A stretch of DNA of 9,506 nucleotides from Pseudomonadota bacterium (GTDB taxonomy: Bacteria; Pseudomonadota; Alphaproteobacteria; Rhizobiales; Methylopilaceae), in assembly GCA_023389135.1 (NCBI GenBank), contig JAEWEX010000532.1, forward strand, positions 1 to 9,506. The letters are read 5' to 3'. Below the pieces are notes generated by a model that was given only the letters and a program-made list of their open reading frames with translations, ran no database searches and was not told where the DNA came from. This document shows, in pieces, positions 7,875-9,506 of the stretch (position 1 is its first letter; each line of letters starts with the position of its first letter). A program made the translations under genes and the position numbers.

Positions 7875-8809
7875 GACGGGCGCCTCCAGTCGAGGATCAT
7901 TTTCAGGCATGAGGGGTCGCCGAAGGCGGTGCGGTAGGCGCGCTCGGCCTCCCCCGCGCCCAGGCGGTGCGTGATCAGGCCGTCCAGCGACAGCCGCCCC
8001 TCGGCGACCAGGCGCGAGACCGCGGCGATGTCGTCGGGGCGCCATTCGGCCGCGACGCGGATGCGCGCCTCGCGCATGAAGGCCGGCGGGAAGGTGAATG
8101 ACAGCGCCGCCTCGTAGAAGCCCGCCAGCACGATCTCGCCGCCGGCGGCGAGCCGGGCGATCAGGCTGTCCAGGATCAGGCTGTCGCCGCTGACGTCGCA
8201 GATGGCGCGGTAGTCGCGGCGTTCGTCGTCGTCGGGATGCAGCACGGCGTATCCGTCGCCGCCACGGGCGCGGGCGGCGTCGCGCTCCCACACCGCCGGC
8301 GGCTCTCCGCCCAGCGCCAGCACGGTGCGGGCGATCAGGCGGCCCAGCACGCCATGGCCGACCACCAGGTCCGGCAGCCGGTCCCCGGCGACGGCGGCAT
8401 GGTGGGCGGTGGCGGCCAGCGCCAGCAGCACGCCGCGCTCCTCCAGCGCCGCGTCCACCGGCACCACCCGGCTCGCCTGCGTCACCAGCCGCGAGGCGGC
8501 GCCGCCGAACAGGCCGCGCACCTCGCCGAAGCAGCGCGCTCCCGGCACGAACACCCGGGCGCCGACATCGACGCCCGACAGCGCGCCGGCCTCGACCACG
8601 CGCCCGACGGTCTCGTATCCCGGCACCAGCGGGTAGCCCATGCCGGGAAACGGCGGCATGCGGCCGGTCCAGAGCAGTTTCTCGGTGCCCGTGGAAATGC
8701 CGCTCCACATCACCTCGACCGTCACGTCCGCCTCGCCCGCGGGGGCGAGATCGAGCGGCCTGAGGGCGAGATGCCCTGGCCTTTCGAGGACGACGGCAAG
8801 CGATGACAT
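7871..8809 (-). CDS. bchC: Bacteriochlorophyllide a dehydrogenase (3-hydroxyethyl oxidation)
   Basis: This 312-residue enzyme belongs to the medium-chain dehydrogenase/reductase superfamily. BchC oxidises the 3-hydroxyethyl group of the bacteriochlorophyllide precursor to the 3-acetyl group, after or around the COR step. The marks seen are WSGISTGTEKLLWTGRMPPFPGMGYPLVPGYE split over residues 35-66, CFGEVRGLFGGAASRLV (93-109), and the Rossmann dinucleotide segment VVGHGVLGRLIA (149-160) with the following LALGG. A structural zinc-binding Cys cluster, as in alcohol dehydrogenases, is not present, as expected for BchC. The start at 8809 has only a modest GGAAGG-like ribosome site about 10 nt upstream. 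It is the first gene after the PpsR-controlled promoter at 8860-8903 and overlaps bchX by 4 bp. Confidence 0.95.
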   Translation of the reverse strand: MSSLAVVLERPGHLALRPLDLAPAGEADVTVEVMWSGISTGTEKLLWTGRMPPFPGMGYPLVPGYETVGRVVEAGALSGVDVGARVFVPGARCFGEVRGLFGGAASRLVTQASRVVPVDAALEERGVLLALAATAHHAAVAGDRLPDLVVGHGVLGRLIARTVLALGGEPPAVWERDAARARGGDGYAVLHPDDDERRDYRAICDVSGDSLILDSLIARLAAGGEIVLAGFYEAALSFTFPPAFMREARIRVAAEWRPDDIAAVSRLVAEGRLSLDGLITHRLGAGEAERAYRTAFGDPSCLKMILDWRRPS

Positions 8810-8859
8810 CGAGGAGGCCCCTTCCGCCGGCAGCTCCGGCTGACGACAAACTGTCGCAA

Positions 8860-8877
8860 TGTCACTTTAGTTGGACA
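8860..8877. promoter_or_regulatory. PpsR/CrtJ operator, perfect TGT-N12-ACA site
   Basis: TGTCACTTTAGTTGGACA fits the TGT-N12-ACA consensus exactly. It covers the proposed -10 element of the bchC promoter. PpsR (CrtJ) is the aerobic/light repressor of photosynthesis genes and binds pairs of such sites. The function is inferred from the consensus and location. Confidence 0.8.
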
Positions 8878-8891
8878 ATCCGAAGCGTCAA
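8864..8891 (-). promoter_or_regulatory. Sigma70-like promoter of the bchC-led transcript
   Basis: On the minus strand, TTGACG (8891-8886) matches the -35 consensus at five of six bases and is followed after 16 bp by TAAAGT (8869-8864), which matches TATAAT at four of six. The promoter starts just after the end of crtF and fires toward bchC. Both elements lie inside the two repressor palindromes, the same arrangement as described for bchC of Rhodobacter capsulatus. The transcription start has not been shown. Confidence 0.65.
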
Positions 8892-8903
8892 GCATTGCTT
8901 ACA
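8886..8903. promoter_or_regulatory. PpsR/CrtJ operator, second site with one mismatch
   Basis: CGTCAAGCATTGCTTACA matches TGT-N12-ACA except for the first base. It starts 8 bp after the perfect site, the spacing at which two PpsR/CrtJ dimers bind cooperatively at bchC in Rhodobacter. It covers the proposed -35 element; the first-base change is exactly what makes TTGACG rather than TTGACA on the minus strand. Confidence 0.7.
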
Positions 8904-8905
8904 GT

Positions 8906-9506
8906 TCAGGCACGGCTTTTCCGTAAGCCCAGCATGACGCCGGCCAGCAGCGGTCGCCGCGTGCGGGCCTGGCGCACGTCCCGGAAGCCTGCCCGGGAAA
9001 GCATGTCGGCGAGCTGCTGCGGGGTGCGGGCCCGTCCCCGGCCCATGGCCCAGAGGTAGAAGCCGAAATAGGCCTCTCCCATGGGCTCCGCGCCCGCCGT
9101 TCCGGCCATGGGCTCCGCCAGCACCAGCATACCGCCCTCGGGCAGCGCGTCGTGCGCGGATCTCAGCAGCGCCGCGGCCTCCGCGTCGTCATGGTCGTGG
9201 ATCACCCGCACCAGCGAGATGGTGTCAGCGCCGCGGGGCAGCGGGTCGCGGTGGAAGTCGCCGCCGAAGGTCGGCGCGCGTGCGCCGAGGCCGTGCGCCT
9301 CGAGCGCCCGGCGGCCGCGCTCGGCCACGGCCGGCAGGTCGAACAGCATCAGCTCCAGCTCCGGCGCCCGCGCGCCCGCCGCGATCAGGAAGCCGCCCTC
9401 GCCGCCGCCCACGTCCAGCAGCCGCCGCCGGCCGGCCAGCGGAACCGCGTCGAGGATGTCCCCCGCCACCAGCGGCTGCGAGGCCGACATCAGCGCGCTG
9501 TAGGCC
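8906..9506 (-). CDS. crtF: Carotenoid O-methyltransferase CrtF (hydroxyneurosporene/demethylspheroidene type), 5' part outside the window
   Basis: The C-terminal 199 residues of an S-adenosylmethionine-dependent O-methyltransferase are visible; the open frame continues past the right edge (codons for AYSAL precede the first Met in view). The SAM-binding motif I is LLDVGGGEGGFLIA, followed by an acidic strand (ELMLFDLP), the LVRVIHDHDDAEA motif with the catalytic-type His-Asp, and GGMLVLAEPMAG. This is the plant-like caffeate OMT fold shared by CrtF. CrtF methylates the tertiary hydroxyl at C1 of acyclic carotenoids in the spheroidene or spirilloxanthin pathway. Position directly upstream of bchC, as in other purple bacteria, strongly supports crtF over other methyltransferases with this fold. 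Family length is about 370-400 residues, so about half is missing. Confidence 0.9.
   Translation of the reverse strand, partial: AYSALMSASQPLVAGDILDAVPLAGRRRLLDVGGGEGGFLIAAGARAPELELMLFDLPAVAERGRRALEAHGLGARAPTFGGDFHRDPLPRGADTISLVRVIHDHDDAEAAALLRSAHDALPEGGMLVLAEPMAGTAGAEPMGEAYFGFYLWAMGRGRARTPQQLADMLSRAGFRDVRQARTRRPLLAGVMLGLRKSRA

Noticed and set aside
7874..7910. Alternative upstream ATG for bchX at 7910
   Set aside because: It lies within bchC, has no ribosome site, and would lose the ATGA overlap and the GGAGG site that fit the 7874 start.
1..9506. Mobile elements, CRISPR repeats, tRNA or rRNA genes, toxin-antitoxin or defence genes
   Set aside because: No inverted-repeat-bounded transposase, no spaced direct repeats, no cloverleaf-like sequence, and nearly all of the DNA is accounted for by photosynthesis genes.

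Overview
The window is a piece of the photosynthesis gene cluster of a GC-rich purple bacterium, most likely an alphaproteobacterium. Every gene lies on the minus strand, so the genes read from high to low coordinates: crtF (3' part) - bchC - bchX - bchY - bchZ - a small pufQ-position gene - pufB - pufA - pufL - pufM - pufC (5' part). This is the crtF-bchCXYZ-puf 'superoperon' known from Rhodobacter and its relatives. A tetraheme pufC ends the puf operon, and the light-harvesting 1 (LH1) beta chain carries a C-terminal tail. Those two features recall Rhodospirillales-type phototrophs more than Rhodobacter itself, but the genus cannot be fixed from this window.

Region by region: positions 9506-8906 encode the C-terminal half of a carotenoid O-methyltransferase (CrtF). 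The 96-bp gap to bchC holds a sigma70-like promoter. It is overlaid by a perfect TGT-N12-ACA site and a one-mismatch copy 8 bp away, which is the classic arrangement for the redox/light repressor PpsR (CrtJ). Positions 8809-3800 carry bchC, X, Y and Z as a tightly packed block with overlaps or near-overlaps of 4, 5 and 7 bp. BchX, Y and Z form the nitrogenase-like chlorophyllide a oxidoreductase, and BchC is the following dehydrogenase on the way to bacteriochlorophyll a. A 68-residue single-membrane-span protein at 3725-3519 sits where pufQ is found. Then come pufB and pufA (LH1 antenna beta and alpha), a 136-bp gap with three adjacent GC-rich hairpins, pufL and pufM (reaction-centre subunits with all pigment and iron ligands intact), and pufC (four-heme cytochrome bound to the reaction centre), which runs off the left edge.

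Together these genes supply the last steps of pigment synthesis, a carotenoid-finishing enzyme and the core LH1-reaction centre complex, under one oxygen- and light-responsive regulatory scheme. All genes look intact except for the two cut by the window edges. I see no mobile elements, RNA genes, CRISPR arrays or frameshifts, and no gene-free stretch longer than 137 bp. I found no new system. The most interesting details are the poorly conserved pufQ-position gene, the PufC N-terminus without a lipobox cysteine, the LH1-beta C-terminal tail and the exact PpsR operator geometry.
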